Below are positions 19,070 to 29,095 of a stretch of DNA of 64,000 nt, in pieces. The stretch lies in NCBI RefSeq assembly GCF_030657335.1, contig NZ_CP131039.1:2000501-2064500 (forward strand), read 5' to 3'. The notes under the pieces are model-generated. The model worked only from the letters and a program-made list of their open reading frames with translations. It was not told where the DNA came from and did not search any database. Source of the stretch: Croceibacterium aestuarii (lineage in GTDB: Bacteria > Pseudomonadota > Alphaproteobacteria > Sphingomonadales > Sphingomonadaceae). Numbering within the stretch: position 1 is the first letter of the stretch; the number at the start of each line of letters is the position of its first letter. The translations under genes and the position numbers were made by a program.

Positions 19070-19702
19070 TCAGTTTGCCGAGGAGGCGGTCCGCTCTTTG
19101 ACGAGGGCGATGGCGCGAGCGATCGCCTCCTGGGCAGTCAGGGTGCTGGTATCGAGGACCACGGCGTCGGGGGCGGCGCGCAGCGGGGCTTCGGCGCGGG
19201 CGCTGTCGCGCTCGTCGCGGCGACGCAGGTGTTCGGTGATGTCTTCCAGGGTGTGCGGCTGCCCGCGCGCCTGCATTTCGGCGAAACGACGCGCGGCGCG
19301 CGCCTCTACGCTGGCGGTGACGAACAGCTTCACCTCGGCTTCCGGCGCGATGACGCTTCCGATGTCGCGCCCGTCGAGCACTGCGCCGTCCGGTTGCATG
19401 GCGAACTGCCGTTGGCGTTCGTAGAGCATCTGCCTCACCGCCGGATGGACCGAGACGCGGCTGGCGTAGCCGCCGACGTCCTCGCTGCGAAGCTCCGGAT
19501 CATCGAGCACGCTTTCCGGGAAGGCAGTGGCAGCAAGCGCGTCGCCGAGGTCGTCGGGATTGCCGCCCGATTTCTGCACCTGCCGCCCGACCGCGCGGTA
19601 GAGGAGCCCGGTGTCGAGGTGCGGTAGGCCGAAGTGTTCGGCCAGCGCCCTGGCGATGGTGCCCTTGCCCGAGGCGGTGGGTCCGTCGACGGCGATGATC
19701 AC
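19070..19702 (-). CDS. cmk: Cytidylate kinase
   Basis: The product of about 210 residues begins MIIAVDGPTASGKGTIA (GTG read as Met), which contains the P-loop, and has the CMP-binding segments LDTGLLYRAVG and LDGRDIGSVIAP. It phosphorylates CMP and dCMP in the cytosol. The GTG start at 19702 overlaps the stop of the upstream membrane-protein gene as GTGA, which supports this start over an ATG at 19741. It lies downstream of aroA and upstream of rpsA, a common proteobacterial order. Confidence 0.95.
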   Translation of the reverse strand: MIIAVDGPTASGKGTIARALAEHFGLPHLDTGLLYRAVGRQVQKSGGNPDDLGDALAATAFPESVLDDPELRSEDVGGYASRVSVHPAVRQMLYERQRQFAMQPDGAVLDGRDIGSVIAPEAEVKLFVTASVEARAARRFAEMQARGQPHTLEDITEHLRRRDERDSARAEAPLRAAPDAVVLDTSTLTAQEAIARAIALVKERTASSAN

Positions 19703-19959
19703 GCCTTGCTCCGTCCTGAGAATGCCTTGCCAAGGCCCCATAGCGCGACGCAGGCCCAGATGCCTTCGAGCAGCAGCGAGGGGAGGTTAGTGTGGACCAG
19801 CAGGGAGATAACCAGCAGGCCGGCGCCGACGAGGTTGAGCCCGTGCAGGACGAACGGATCGGCGCGCTCGGCCTTCGCGGTGACGTAGACGTAAGCCGAT
19901 ACGATCAGGACCGTGCCTACGAGGCCGACGAGGGTGGCGAGGTCGAGTTGGCCGGTCAT
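19699..19959 (-). CDS. Small three-helix membrane protein (CBU_0592-like)
   Basis: The 86-residue protein has three membrane helices (LVGLVGTVLIVSAYVYV, LNLVGAGLLVISLLVHT and LLLEGIWACVALWGLG). The motif order matches the CBU_0592 family of small inner-membrane proteins of unknown function. It is translationally coupled to cmk through a GTGA overlap and lies between aroA and cmk. The family call is by recognition only. Confidence 0.7.
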   Translation of the reverse strand: MTGQLDLATLVGLVGTVLIVSAYVYVTAKAERADPFVLHGLNLVGAGLLVISLLVHTNLPSLLLEGIWACVALWGLGKAFSGRSKA

Positions 19960-19975
19960 TGCGACTTTCCTCCTT

Positions 19976-20066
19976 CGTCATGCCGAATTCGTTGCAGTAT
20001 CCATTTCGCCGTCCCGAGTTGCCGTGCGAGTGGAGAAATGGACCCTGAAACAAGTTCAGGGTGACG
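19976..20066. repeat. Inverted pair of REP sequences between aroA and the membrane protein gene
   Basis: A 32-base left arm (19976-20007, starting CGTCATGCCGAATTCG and ending CCATTTC) and a 32-base right arm (20035-20066, starting GAAATGGACCCTGAAAC and ending GGTGACG) are imperfect inverted copies. They are separated by 27 bases. This is a BIME-like structure. The right arm contains the locally palindromic CCTGAAACAAGTTCAGG. Confidence 0.7.
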
Positions 20067-20086
20067 GCAGAGGTTGGGCGCCGGGA

Positions 20087-21561
<1,475 letters not shown>

Positions 21562-21569
21562 GATATACA

Positions 21570-21893
21570 ATGGTCAAGCCAGAATGGGGCACCAAACGCA
21601 CCTGCCCCAAGTGCGCCGAGCGCTTCTACGACCTGGGTAAGGACGATCCCGTCACCTGCATCGAATGCGGCAACGAGTGGTATCCCGAACCGGTCCTGAA
21701 ATCGAAGCAGCCGATCCCGTTCGAGGAAGCCGAGAAGAAGAAGGAAGAGGAGAAATCCGATTCCGACCTGGCCGACGATGAGCTGGAGGATATCGACGAG
21801 GACGACGATTCGCCCGACAACGATGTTGATCTCGGCGGCGACGACGATCTTGGCGTGACCAAGGCGAACGACGACGACGAGGATGATAGCTGA
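21570..21893 (+). CDS. FYDLN-acid (TIGR02300) zinc-ribbon protein
   Basis: The 107-residue protein has an N-terminal zinc ribbon (CPKC at about 12-15 and CIEC at about 30-33) containing the family hallmark RFYDLGKDDPVTC. A Lys/Glu stretch and a very acidic Asp-rich tail follow. This family is found almost only in alphaproteobacteria and its function is not known. The tail suggests binding to basic partners. It is divergent from aroA and followed by a hairpin and tRNA-Ala. Confidence 0.9.
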   Translation: MVKPEWGTKRTCPKCAERFYDLGKDDPVTCIECGNEWYPEPVLKSKQPIPFEEAEKKKEEEKSDSDLADDELEDIDEDDDSPDNDVDLGGDDDLGVTKANDDDEDDS

Positions 21894-21920
21894 GGTTTGA
21901 ATTGAGGCTTGCGAAATCGC

Positions 21921-21945
21921 GAGGCAGCCCATAAAGGGCTGCCTC
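21921..21945 (+). terminator. Perfect hairpin after the FYDLN gene
   Basis: GAGGCAGCCC (21921-21930) and GGGCTGCCTC (21936-21945) pair perfectly over the loop ATAAA. No T run follows, so it is either a weak terminator or a 3' stabilising hairpin. Confidence 0.45.
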
Positions 21946-21992
21946 CGCAAGGACGGCGCACCTCCCAGGGTGGGCCGGTTTATGAATGGCAC

Positions 21993-22068
<76 letters not shown>

Positions 22069-22096
22069 TTCATCGAGTTTTCAGGGACTTGTGCCC

Positions 22097-22131
22097 CGCT
22101 GGCTGACGAGGTTTCGTCCGCCGGCGTTTTT
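22097..22131 (+). terminator. Rho-independent terminator after tRNA-Ala
   Basis: A 13-base stem (22097-22109 with 22114-22126, one mismatch and one G-U pair) closes on a GGTT loop. It is followed directly by five T residues at 22127-22131, 23 bases before ffh. Confidence 0.75.
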
Positions 22132-22154
22132 GCCGTTTGGAGTGACCTGAGCCT

Positions 22155-23594
22155 ATGTTCGACACGCTGTCCGATCGCCTGACCGGGGTCTTCGACCGCC
22201 TGCGCGGGCGCGGAAGCCTGAACGAACAGGACGTGCGCGACGCGATGCGCGAGGTGCGTGTGGCGCTGCTCGAGGCCGACGTGGCCCTGCCGGTGGCGCG
22301 CGACTTCATCGCCGCGGTAACCGAGAAGGCGGTCGGCCAGAACGTCCTCAAGTCGGTCACCCCCGGCCAGCAGGTCGTCAAGATCGTCAACGACGAGCTC
22401 GTCGCGATGCTCGGCGGCGAGGGCACCGCGCCGCTCAACCTCGACGTGCGCCCGCCGGCGGTAATCATGATGGTCGGCCTGCAGGGCTCGGGCAAGACCA
22501 CCACGACCGCCAAGCTCGGCAAGCTGATCAAGGAAAAGCACGGCAAGAAGGCGCTGATGGCGTCGCTCGACGTCAACCGTCCGGCCGCGCAGGAGCAGCT
22601 CGCGGTGCTCGGCGAGCAGGTCTCTGTCGCCACGTTGCCCATCGTCCAGGGCCAGCAGCCGGTCGACATCGCCCGCCGCGCGCTCGAATCCGCGAAGCTG
22701 CAGGCGGTCGACGTGCTGCTGCTCGACACCGCGGGCCGGCTCCACGTCGACGAAGCGCTGATGGCCGAGATGAAGGCCGTCGCCGCGGTCGCCAGCCCGG
22801 CCGAAGTGCTGCTGGTGGTCGATTCGCTGACCGGCCAGGACGCGGTCAACGTCGCGCAGTCGTTCTCCGACGAGGTGCCGCTGACCGGCGTCGTGCTGAC
22901 CCGCATGGACGGCGACGCCCGCGGCGGTGCGGCGCTGTCGATGCGCGCGGTCACCGGCAAGCCGATCAAGTTCGCCGGCACCGGCGAGAAGCTCGACGCG
23001 ATCGAGGCGTTCAGCCCCGACCGGGTCGCCGGCCGCATCCTCGGCATGGGCGATGTCGTCAGCCTCGTCGAAAAGGCCGCCGAATCGATCAAGGAGGAGG
23101 AGGCCGAAGCGCTCGCCAAGCGCATGATGCAGGGCAAGTTCGACATGAACGACCTGCGCATGCAGCTCAAGCAGATGCAGAACATGGGCGGGCTGGGCAT
23201 GCTCGCCGGGATGCTGCCGGGCATGAAGAAGGCCAAGGCGGCGATGGCGCAGAGCGGCATGGACGACAAGGTGCTGGTCCACATGGACGCGATCATCGGC
23301 TCGATGACGCCCAAGGAACGCGCCCGACCCGAACTGATGAACGCCAAGCGCAAGAAGCGCGTCGCGGCCGGGGCCGGTAGGGACGTTCAGGACGTCAACA
23401 AGCTGCTCAAGATGCACCAGGAAATGGGCCGGGCGATGAAGCAGATCCGCAAGATGGGCGGGCTCAAGGGCCTCGGCCAGCTCTTCGCGGGCGGCGGCAT
23501 GGGTGGCGCTTTGGGGGGCGGCGGCGGAGCCGGGGGCGGAATGCCCGGCGGCCAGGTTCCGCCCGACATGGCAGACTTTCTCAAGAAAAAATGA
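22155..23594 (+). CDS. ffh: Signal recognition particle protein Ffh
   Basis: The 479-residue protein has the N domain, a GTPase G domain with P-loop GLQGSGKTTTTAKLG, DVNRPAAQEQL, LLDTAGR and TRMDGDARGG, and a Met-rich M domain (MMQGKFDMNDLRMQLKQMQN, SMTPKERARP) that binds 4.5S RNA and signal sequences. The C-terminus is a Gly-rich tail. It targets membrane proteins co-translationally. It begins the ffh-rpsP-rimM set that continues on the same strand. Confidence 0.98.
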   Translation: MFDTLSDRLTGVFDRLRGRGSLNEQDVRDAMREVRVALLEADVALPVARDFIAAVTEKAVGQNVLKSVTPGQQVVKIVNDELVAMLGGEGTAPLNLDVRPPAVIMMVGLQGSGKTTTTAKLGKLIKEKHGKKALMASLDVNRPAAQEQLAVLGEQVSVATLPIVQGQQPVDIARRALESAKLQAVDVLLLDTAGRLHVDEALMAEMKAVAAVASPAEVLLVVDSLTGQDAVNVAQSFSDEVPLTGVVLTRMDGDARGGAALSMRAVTGKPIKFAGTGEKLDAIEAFSPDRVAGRILGMGDVVSLVEKAAESIKEEEAEALAKRMMQGKFDMNDLRMQLKQMQNMGGLGMLAGMLPGMKKAKAAMAQSGMDDKVLVHMDAIIGSMTPKERARPELMNAKRKKRVAAGAGRDVQDVNKLLKMHQEMGRAMKQIRKMGGLKGLGQLFAGGGMGGALGGGGGAGGGMPGGQVPPDMADFLKKK

Positions 23595-23629
23595 TTTTAC
23601 AGGTATTTGATTCAGAAAGGTGAAGTGAA

Positions 23630-24181
23630 ATGGCAATTGCATTGAGGCTCTCGCGCGGTGGCGCAAAGAAGCGTCCGTATTACCGCATCGTGGCCGCCGA
23701 CAGCCGCTCCCCGCGCGACGGCAAGTATCTCGAGCAGATCGGCGTCTACAATCCGCTGCTGGCCAAGGACGACCCGGCCCGGGTGAAGATCGACGAGGAC
23801 CGCGCGCGGCATTGGCTCAGCGTCGGCGCGCAGGCGTCGGACCGCGTCGCCCGTTTCCTCGATGCCGCCGGCATCAAGGAGCGCGCCCCCCGCAACAATC
23901 CCAAGAAGGGTGAGCCGGGCCAGGCCGCGAAGGACCGCGCCGAAGAGAAGGCCGCCAAGCTCGCCGAGGCCGAAGAGGCCGCCAAGGCCGCCGCAGCTGC
24001 GCCCGCCGAGGAAGAGGCCGTAGCCGAGGAAGCCGCTGCCGAGCAGGCCCCCGCCGAGGACGTTGCCGCTCAGGATGAGGCTCCGGCCGAGGAAGCTGCC
24101 GCGGAAGAGGCCCCGGCCGAGGAAGCTGCCGCCGAGGAAGCTCCGGCCGAAGAGGCCGGCGAAGAGAAGGCCGAGGGCTAA
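23630..24181 (+). CDS. rpsP: 30S ribosomal protein S16 with long acidic tail
   Basis: The first 80 or so residues ([34 protein letters not shown]) are standard S16. The remaining half of the 183-residue protein is an extension rich in Ala and Glu, with repeats of the type [10 protein letters not shown]. Bacterial S16 is usually 80-100 residues, so the tail roughly doubles it. It is not needed for the S16 fold. A similar tail occurs in other sphingomonads by recollection. AAAGGTGAAG precedes the ATG. Confidence 0.96.
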   Translation: MAIALRLSRGGAKKRPYYRIVAADSRSPRDGKYLEQIGVYNPLLAKDDPARVKIDEDRARHWLSVGAQASDRVARFLDAAGIKERAPRNNPKKGEPGQAAKDRAEEKAAKLAEAEEAAKAAAAAPAEEEAVAEEAAAEQAPAEDVAAQDEAPAEEAAAEEAPAEEAAAEEAPAEEAGEEKAEG

Positions 24182-24187
24182 CCCGCC

Positions 24188-24676
24188 TTGGTACAGGACA
24201 AGCCCGTCACGCTTGCTGCCGTCACCGGCGCGCACGGCGTGACGGGCGAAGTCCGTCTGAAGCTGTTCGGCGAAGGTCTCGAGACCCTCAAGCTCCACAA
24301 GAGCTTCAACGACGGCGCGCTGACGCTCAAGAAGGTGCGCGACGACATGAAGGGCGGGGCGGTCGCCCGGTTTGCCGAAGTGGCCGACCGAACCGCCGCC
24401 GAACAGCTGCGCGGCACCGTCCTCACCGTGCCCCGCAGCGCGCTCCCGCCGCTCGCCGAGGGCGAATACTACTATGCCGACCTGCTGGGCCTGCCTGCCT
24501 TGTCCGAGGCGGGCGAGACCCTCGGCACGATCGTGACAGTCGAGAACTACGGCGCCGGCGACGTCCTCGAAATCGAACGGCCCGACGGCAAGCGCTTCAT
24601 GGTGCCGATGATCGAGGCCGCGGTGCCCGCGTGGGACGACGAGAAGGTGATCGTCGCCGCCGACTTCGCCGACTAG
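24188..24676 (+). CDS. rimM: Ribosome maturation factor RimM
   Basis: The 162-residue protein has the RimM N-terminal domain (VTGAHGVTGEVRLKLFGE) and the PRC-barrel domain (EYYYADLLGLPALSEAG, VPMIEAAVPAWDDEKVIVA). It binds S19 and assists 30S head maturation. The start is a TTG at 24188, seven bases after the rpsP stop. trmD usually follows directly but here lies 4.4 kb downstream. Confidence 0.95.
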   Translation: MVQDKPVTLAAVTGAHGVTGEVRLKLFGEGLETLKLHKSFNDGALTLKKVRDDMKGGAVARFAEVADRTAAEQLRGTVLTVPRSALPPLAEGEYYYADLLGLPALSEAGETLGTIVTVENYGAGDVLEIERPDGKRFMVPMIEAAVPAWDDEKVIVAADFAD

Positions 24677-24715
24677 CAGCCCGGAACTTCACCGTCGCCA
24701 ACGCACTGGTCGGGT

Positions 24716-25441
24716 ATGACCAGTTACAAAGCAAGCATCGCCGTATTCGCGTCGCTGGCGCTCGTTTCCTGCGGATCGAACGAGACCGTTGCAGGTTCTG
24801 CGCCCGACGCTGACCGCCCCTCGGCCGCGGAGGGCGCAAGCCCCTCCCTCGCCACCCGGCCGTCGGGCGAGCCGAACCTCGTCACCAAGGAAGGCCGTAT
24901 CGAGAGCGGCGTCGAATGTCCGGTGCTGCACACCCCGGATGGCGAAATCTGGGCCCTGTCGCTGGGCGAGGCCGATTTCGGGCCCGGCGACTATGTCAGC
25001 GTTACCGGCGAGGTGGCCGATGCGAGCATCTGTATGCAGGGCGAGGGCACGATCCTGCCGCAATCGATAGACGCGAAGGACCCGCCGGCGCGCGACCGCG
25101 ATCCGGCCCGGGCTGGCGGCATCGCGGTCACTAGCGAATACGTGGTGGGCAGCTGGGTGGCCAAGGGCGCGGGCGCCGATTGTTCGCAGCCCGACTTCCG
25201 CGTCACCACAAATGCCAATGGGCTCGCCCTGTTCAAGGGCATGGTCAACGGCAAGCAGCAGACTGCCGCGCTGAGCGTGGGCGGCGATCCCGCGATCCAC
25301 TACGACGCGCCGCTGAAAAGCACACCGGTCGAGACCCGCGGCCCCGACGGCCTGGCTATCCTGCCACCGGCCTCGGGCGCGATCAGCATCGCTGGTCACC
25401 CGATCGAGGGAGACGGCGTGGTTTTCGTCAAATGCGACTGA
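24716..25441 (+). CDS. Hypothetical exported lipoprotein
   Basis: The 241-residue protein has a lipoprotein signal with lipobox LVSCG, so Cys at about position 19 should be lipidated. An Ala/Pro/Ser-rich linker and a beta-rich middle domain (IESGVECPVLHTPDGEIWAL, GPGDYVSVTGEVADASICM) follow, resembling the DUF5818 type. Four further cysteines outside the lipobox could form disulfides. It is the first of five genes standing between rimM and trmD. No specific function can be assigned. Confidence 0.7.
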   Translation: MTSYKASIAVFASLALVSCGSNETVAGSAPDADRPSAAEGASPSLATRPSGEPNLVTKEGRIESGVECPVLHTPDGEIWALSLGEADFGPGDYVSVTGEVADASICMQGEGTILPQSIDAKDPPARDRDPARAGGIAVTSEYVVGSWVAKGAGADCSQPDFRVTTNANGLALFKGMVNGKQQTAALSVGGDPAIHYDAPLKSTPVETRGPDGLAILPPASGAISIAGHPIEGDGVVFVKCD

Positions 25442-25442
25442 C

Positions 25443-26303
25443 TTAGCCGCCGATCGAGTCCAGCTCGGCCACAGCGTCGGCGGGCAGTTCCAGCTCGGCG
25501 GCCGCGACGTTCTCGCGCAGGTGGGCGCGCGACGACGTGCCAGGGATCAGCAGGATGTTGGGCGAACGCTGCAGCAGCCAGGCGAGCGCGACCTGCATCG
25601 GTGTCGCGCCGAGGCCCGCCGCCACGCGGTCCAGCGTCGCCGACTGCAGCGGGCTGAAGCCGCCGAGGGGGAAGAACGGGACGTAGGGGATATCGGCTTC
25701 GGCGAGTTCGTCGATCATCGCATCGTCGCCGCGGTGGGCGAGATTGTAGGCGTTCTGCACGCAGGCGATTTCGGTCATCGCCCGGGCCTCGGCGACTTGC
25801 GCCGGGGTAGCGTTGCTGATGCCGATGTGCTTGAGGATGCCCTTCTCCTTGCAGGCGATCAGCCCTTCGAGGAGCGGGCGGATATCGCCTTCTGCGGGTC
25901 CGACATGGCCGAACATCAGCCGCAGGTTGGCGACCTCGACCGCCTCGATGCCGAGGTGCTCCATATTGTCGCGGATGCCCTGCTCGAGTTCGTCGGGAGC
26001 GCTCCACGGAAGCCAGTCGCCGTCTTCGCTGCGCCGGGCGCCGAGCTTGGTTACCAGCACCAGGCCGGCCGGATAGGGCTCGAGCGCCTCGCGGATCAGC
26101 CGGTTGACCGAGTGGGGGCCATAATAGTCGCTGGTGTCGATATGATCGATGCCGAGCTCTATCGTCTCGCGCAGAACGGCGAGCGCCTCGTCGCGATTAC
26201 GCGGTGGGCCGAAGACCCCTGGTCCGGCCAGCTGCATCGCCCCGTAGCCCATCCGGTGGACGGTGCGGTCGCCAAGGGTGAATGTCCCGCCGAGCTTTTC
26301 CAT
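25443..26303 (-). CDS. Aldo/keto reductase
   Basis: The 286-residue protein has the TIM-barrel AKR pattern. Asp and the catalytic Tyr lie in HIDTSDYYGPH, Lys in VLVTKLG, and the C-terminal NADPH-binding segment reads LLIPGTSSRAHLRENV. It reduces carbonyl compounds with NADPH, and the substrate is unknown. It is convergent with the lipoprotein gene, with one base between stops, and divergent from the glycine methyltransferase gene. Confidence 0.9.
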   Translation of the reverse strand: MEKLGGTFTLGDRTVHRMGYGAMQLAGPGVFGPPRNRDEALAVLRETIELGIDHIDTSDYYGPHSVNRLIREALEPYPAGLVLVTKLGARRSEDGDWLPWSAPDELEQGIRDNMEHLGIEAVEVANLRLMFGHVGPAEGDIRPLLEGLIACKEKGILKHIGISNATPAQVAEARAMTEIACVQNAYNLAHRGDDAMIDELAEADIPYVPFFPLGGFSPLQSATLDRVAAGLGATPMQVALAWLLQRSPNILLIPGTSSRAHLRENVAAAELELPADAVAELDSIGG

Positions 26304-26394
26304 GGCCCAGAGCTACCACAACTGGCAGGCGGCGCGCCATGGCAGTGCTCGAAATTTACGATCCCCCTGAAATTCCGTTGATTTTGTCCGATGG

Positions 26395-26423
26395 TTGAAA
26401 CCCGGGAGGCGACCTGTTCTAAT
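26395..26423 (+). promoter_or_regulatory. Candidate promoter before the glycine methyltransferase gene
   Basis: TTGAAA at 26395-26400 and TCTAAT at 26418-26423 are spaced by exactly 17 bases. If used, transcription would begin near 26430, after the only usable ATG at 26422. The promoter and the assigned start therefore conflict. Confidence 0.4.
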
Positions 26424-27333
26424 GTACGCCATCCACAAGCCCCCGCGATCCGGGCCGCGCAACGCGGCTGCGGTTTGCGCGAGCTGCGCCAGGGAAGGGA
26501 GAAGTCCGATCGTTTCAGGATCGAGAACGAGATTCGCCCCCAAATCCAAACAGGAATACGGCCCCGACCCGAACGCGGTCAGGGAGACCGACAAGTACCA
26601 GGAGGAGTATGTCCGCGGCTTCGTGCAGAAGTGGGACGACCTGATCGACTGGGACGCGCGCGCTCGTAGCGAGGGGCGCTTCTTCATCGATGTGCTCAAG
26701 GCGCGCGGCAAGACCTCGGTGCTCGACGTGGCCACCGGCACCGGGTTTCATTCGATTCAGCTGCTCAAGGCCGGCTTCGACGTGACCTCTGCAGACGGCT
26801 CGGCCGAAATGCTGGCGATGGCGTTCAGGAACGCGTCCGATCGCGACCTCGTGCTCAAGACCGTCCACGCAGACTGGCGCTGGCTCAACAAGGACGTGCA
26901 CGGCAAGTTCGACGCCATCATCTGTCTCGGCAACAGTTTCACGCACCTGCACGAAGAAGCCGACCGGCGGCGTGCCCTGGCCGAATTCTACGCCGCGCTG
27001 AAGCACGACGGGATCCTGATCCTCGACCAGCGAAACTACGATACCATTCTCGATGACGGGTTCAGCACGAAGCACAAGTTCTACTATTGCGGCGACCAAG
27101 TGACCGCCGAGCCGGAATACGTCGACGAGAGCCTGGCACGCTTCAAGTACAGCTTTCCCGACGGCAGCGAGTACCACCTTAACATGTGCCCGATCCGCAA
27201 GGACTACATCCGCGGCTTGCTGCGCGACGTCGGGTTCCAGCAGATCCACACCTACGGCGATTTCCAGGAAGAGGGCGAGGAGACCGATCCGGACTTCTTC
27301 ATCCACATCGCGGAGAAGAGCTATGCCGACTGA
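26422..27333 (+). CDS. Glycine/sarcosine N-methyltransferase
   Basis: The enzyme methylates glycine to sarcosine and then dimethylglycine with S-adenosylmethionine, the first part of betaine synthesis in halophiles. From about residue 45 the chain follows Ectothiorhodospira GSMT very closely (VRETDKYQEEYVRGFVQKWD, VATGTGFHSIQLLKAGFDV, DWRWLNKDVHGKFDAIICLG, ILDQRNYD, FFIHIAEK). The SAM motif is DVATGTGFH. The start is doubtful. ATG 26422 gives an extension of about 43 residues with CASC that is absent from relatives, and no ATG, GTG or TTG lies in frame closer to the conserved part. A strong GGGAAGGGAG site at 26492-26501 precedes only an ATC codon. It overlaps the next gene by 11 bases. Confidence 0.88.
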   Translation: MYAIHKPPRSGPRNAAAVCASCAREGRSPIVSGSRTRFAPKSKQEYGPDPNAVRETDKYQEEYVRGFVQKWDDLIDWDARARSEGRFFIDVLKARGKTSVLDVATGTGFHSIQLLKAGFDVTSADGSAEMLAMAFRNASDRDLVLKTVHADWRWLNKDVHGKFDAIICLGNSFTHLHEEADRRRALAEFYAALKHDGILILDQRNYDTILDDGFSTKHKFYYCGDQVTAEPEYVDESLARFKYSFPDGSEYHLNMCPIRKDYIRGLLRDVGFQQIHTYGDFQEEGEETDPDFFIHIAEKSYAD

Positions 27334-28150
27334 GGCCGACACCGCGACAGCGCGGGACTATTACGACAGCGCCGAAGCCGACGAGTTCTATTCCAAGATC
27401 TGGGGCGGCGAGGACATCCACATCGGCATCTACGAAGAGACGGGGGACATCCGCGAGGCGAGCAAAGAGACGGTCGACCGCATGGCCGACTTGGTTGGCG
27501 ACCTGGCGGGCAAGCGCGTGCTCGACATCGGAGCCGGATATGGCGGCGGCGCGCGGCGCCTGGTCAGCCGGCACGGCGCCGGGCACGTGACATGTCTCAA
27601 CATTTCCTCGGTCGAGAACGCGCGCAACCGCCAGCTTACCGCGGAAGCCGGGCTGTCCGCTCGGATCGAGGTGATCGATGGATCGTTCGACGATCTGCCA
27701 TTCGGCGACGGCGCTTTCGAAGTGGTCTGGAGCCAGGATGCGATCCTCCACGCGCCGGACCGCACAGCGGTGCTCGACGAGGTCGCTCGGGTCATCGAGC
27801 CGGGCGGGCTTTTCGTGTTCACCGATCCGATGCAGGCGGACGATCTCGACGACACCAGCCAGCTGCAGCCGATTTACGACCGGATCCACCTGCCGGACCT
27901 CGCCTCGTTCGGCTTCTACCGCGAGAAACTGGTCGCGCGCGGATTCGAGCCAGTCGCTGTCGAGGATCTGAGCCGGCAGCTGCGCAACCACTACTTCAGG
28001 GTCCAGCAGGAACTCGACGCCCGTCGCGGCGAACTGGCGGCGAGCGATGCCTTCGTGGACCGCATGATTGCCGGCCTCGAACATTGGGTTGCCGGCGCCG
28101 ACGAGGGGCGGCTGGCCTGGGGGATCATGCTCTATCGCAAGCTGGGCTAG
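27323..28150 (+). CDS. Sarcosine/dimethylglycine N-methyltransferase
   Basis: This 275-residue SAM-dependent methyltransferase has the motif [15 protein letters not shown] and the halophile SDMT signature ([61 protein letters not shown]). It adds the last methyl groups to give glycine betaine. The ATG lies inside the 3' end of the first methyltransferase gene, so the two are coupled. Together they make betaine from glycine without choline. Its stop overlaps that of the convergent reductase gene by four bases. Confidence 0.9.
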   Translation: MPTEADTATARDYYDSAEADEFYSKIWGGEDIHIGIYEETGDIREASKETVDRMADLVGDLAGKRVLDIGAGYGGGARRLVSRHGAGHVTCLNISSVENARNRQLTAEAGLSARIEVIDGSFDDLPFGDGAFEVVWSQDAILHAPDRTAVLDEVARVIEPGGLFVFTDPMQADDLDDTSQLQPIYDRIHLPDLASFGFYREKLVARGFEPVAVEDLSRQLRNHYFRVQQELDARRGELAASDAFVDRMIAGLEHWVAGADEGRLAWGIMLYRKLG

Positions 28151-29055
28151 CGGCGAAGCGGACGTTCGGCCGCGAGGTGGTTGCGAATCGTCGTGGCGGC
28201 AACGCCGGCCTGGCCCATGGCGTGGCTGATCTGATCGAGGCCGATGACGACGTCCCCCGCGGCAAACAGGCCCGCAACGGTCGTTTCGAGATGGTCGTCG
28301 ACCACCACGCAGCCGTCGTCGGTCGTTTCGGCTCCGGCGAGCGCCGCCAGGCCTGAGCGAACCGTGGAGCCGAGCGCGGGATAGACGCTGTCGAAAGCCA
28401 GGCGGCCGCTCGCGGTGTCGAAGGCGAGGCGTTTGCCCTCGATTTTCCAGCCGCCGCAAGGACCGGCAACCTGGGCGATCCCGGCTTCGTCGAGTTCGGC
28501 TCGGCACGCTGGGTCGAGCTCGTGCGCGTCCTCGGGCGAAACCAGCGTGATATCGGCGGTGAAGCCGCGCAGGAACAGGGCCTCCGCCGTACCGTGCTGG
28601 CCGGTGCCGATGACCGCCACGCGCTTGTCGGTCACTTCGTAGCCGTCGCAGACCGGACAATACCGCAGCATTCCGGCGCCGAGCGCCGCGTCGTGGACTG
28701 CATCGGGAAGGCTCCCGGGCCGCTTGTTGACCACTCCGGTGGCGAGCAGGACGGTGCGCGCGGTATAAGTGCCGCTGTCGGTGCCGACGGTGAAACGATC
28801 GCCGGTCCGAAAGAGGTGTTCGACCTTCTTTTCTTCGCGGATCGCCCCGTACTTGCGCGCCTGCGCATACATCCGGCCGAGCAATTCCTTGCCGGAAATA
28901 CCGTCGGGATAGCCGGCATGGTTGTGGGTGCAGGGAATCAGGCTGGCCCGGCTCGTTCCGCAATCGAACAGCCGGATCGAGAGGTGGTAGCGCGCGAGGT
29001 AGATCGCCGCGGTCAGCCCGGCGGGTCCGGCGCCGATGATTATGCAATCGTCCAT
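28147..29055 (-). CDS. FAD-dependent thioredoxin reductase-like protein
   Basis: The 302-residue protein has an FAD-binding loop ([19 protein letters not shown]), a central NADPH loop ([10 protein letters not shown]) and a redox pair in YCPVCDG, the place of CATCDG in thioredoxin reductase. The C-terminal FAD motif is GLFAAGDVV. It is more diverged than a housekeeping TrxB and belongs to the bacterial thioredoxin-reductase-like family, whose electron acceptors are mostly unknown. The start at 29055 is chosen because it opens the FAD fold. It is divergent from trmD. Confidence 0.88.
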   Translation of the reverse strand: MDDCIIIGAGPAGLTAAIYLARYHLSIRLFDCGTSRASLIPCTHNHAGYPDGISGKELLGRMYAQARKYGAIREEKKVEHLFRTGDRFTVGTDSGTYTARTVLLATGVVNKRPGSLPDAVHDAALGAGMLRYCPVCDGYEVTDKRVAVIGTGQHGTAEALFLRGFTADITLVSPEDAHELDPACRAELDEAGIAQVAGPCGGWKIEGKRLAFDTASGRLAFDSVYPALGSTVRSGLAALAGAETTDDGCVVVDDHLETTVAGLFAAGDVVIGLDQISHAMGQAGVAATTIRNHLAAERPLRR

Positions 29056-29095
29056 TGACTTGCGTTCGCCGCCTTTCCCGTCGCATGGGCGGCGC

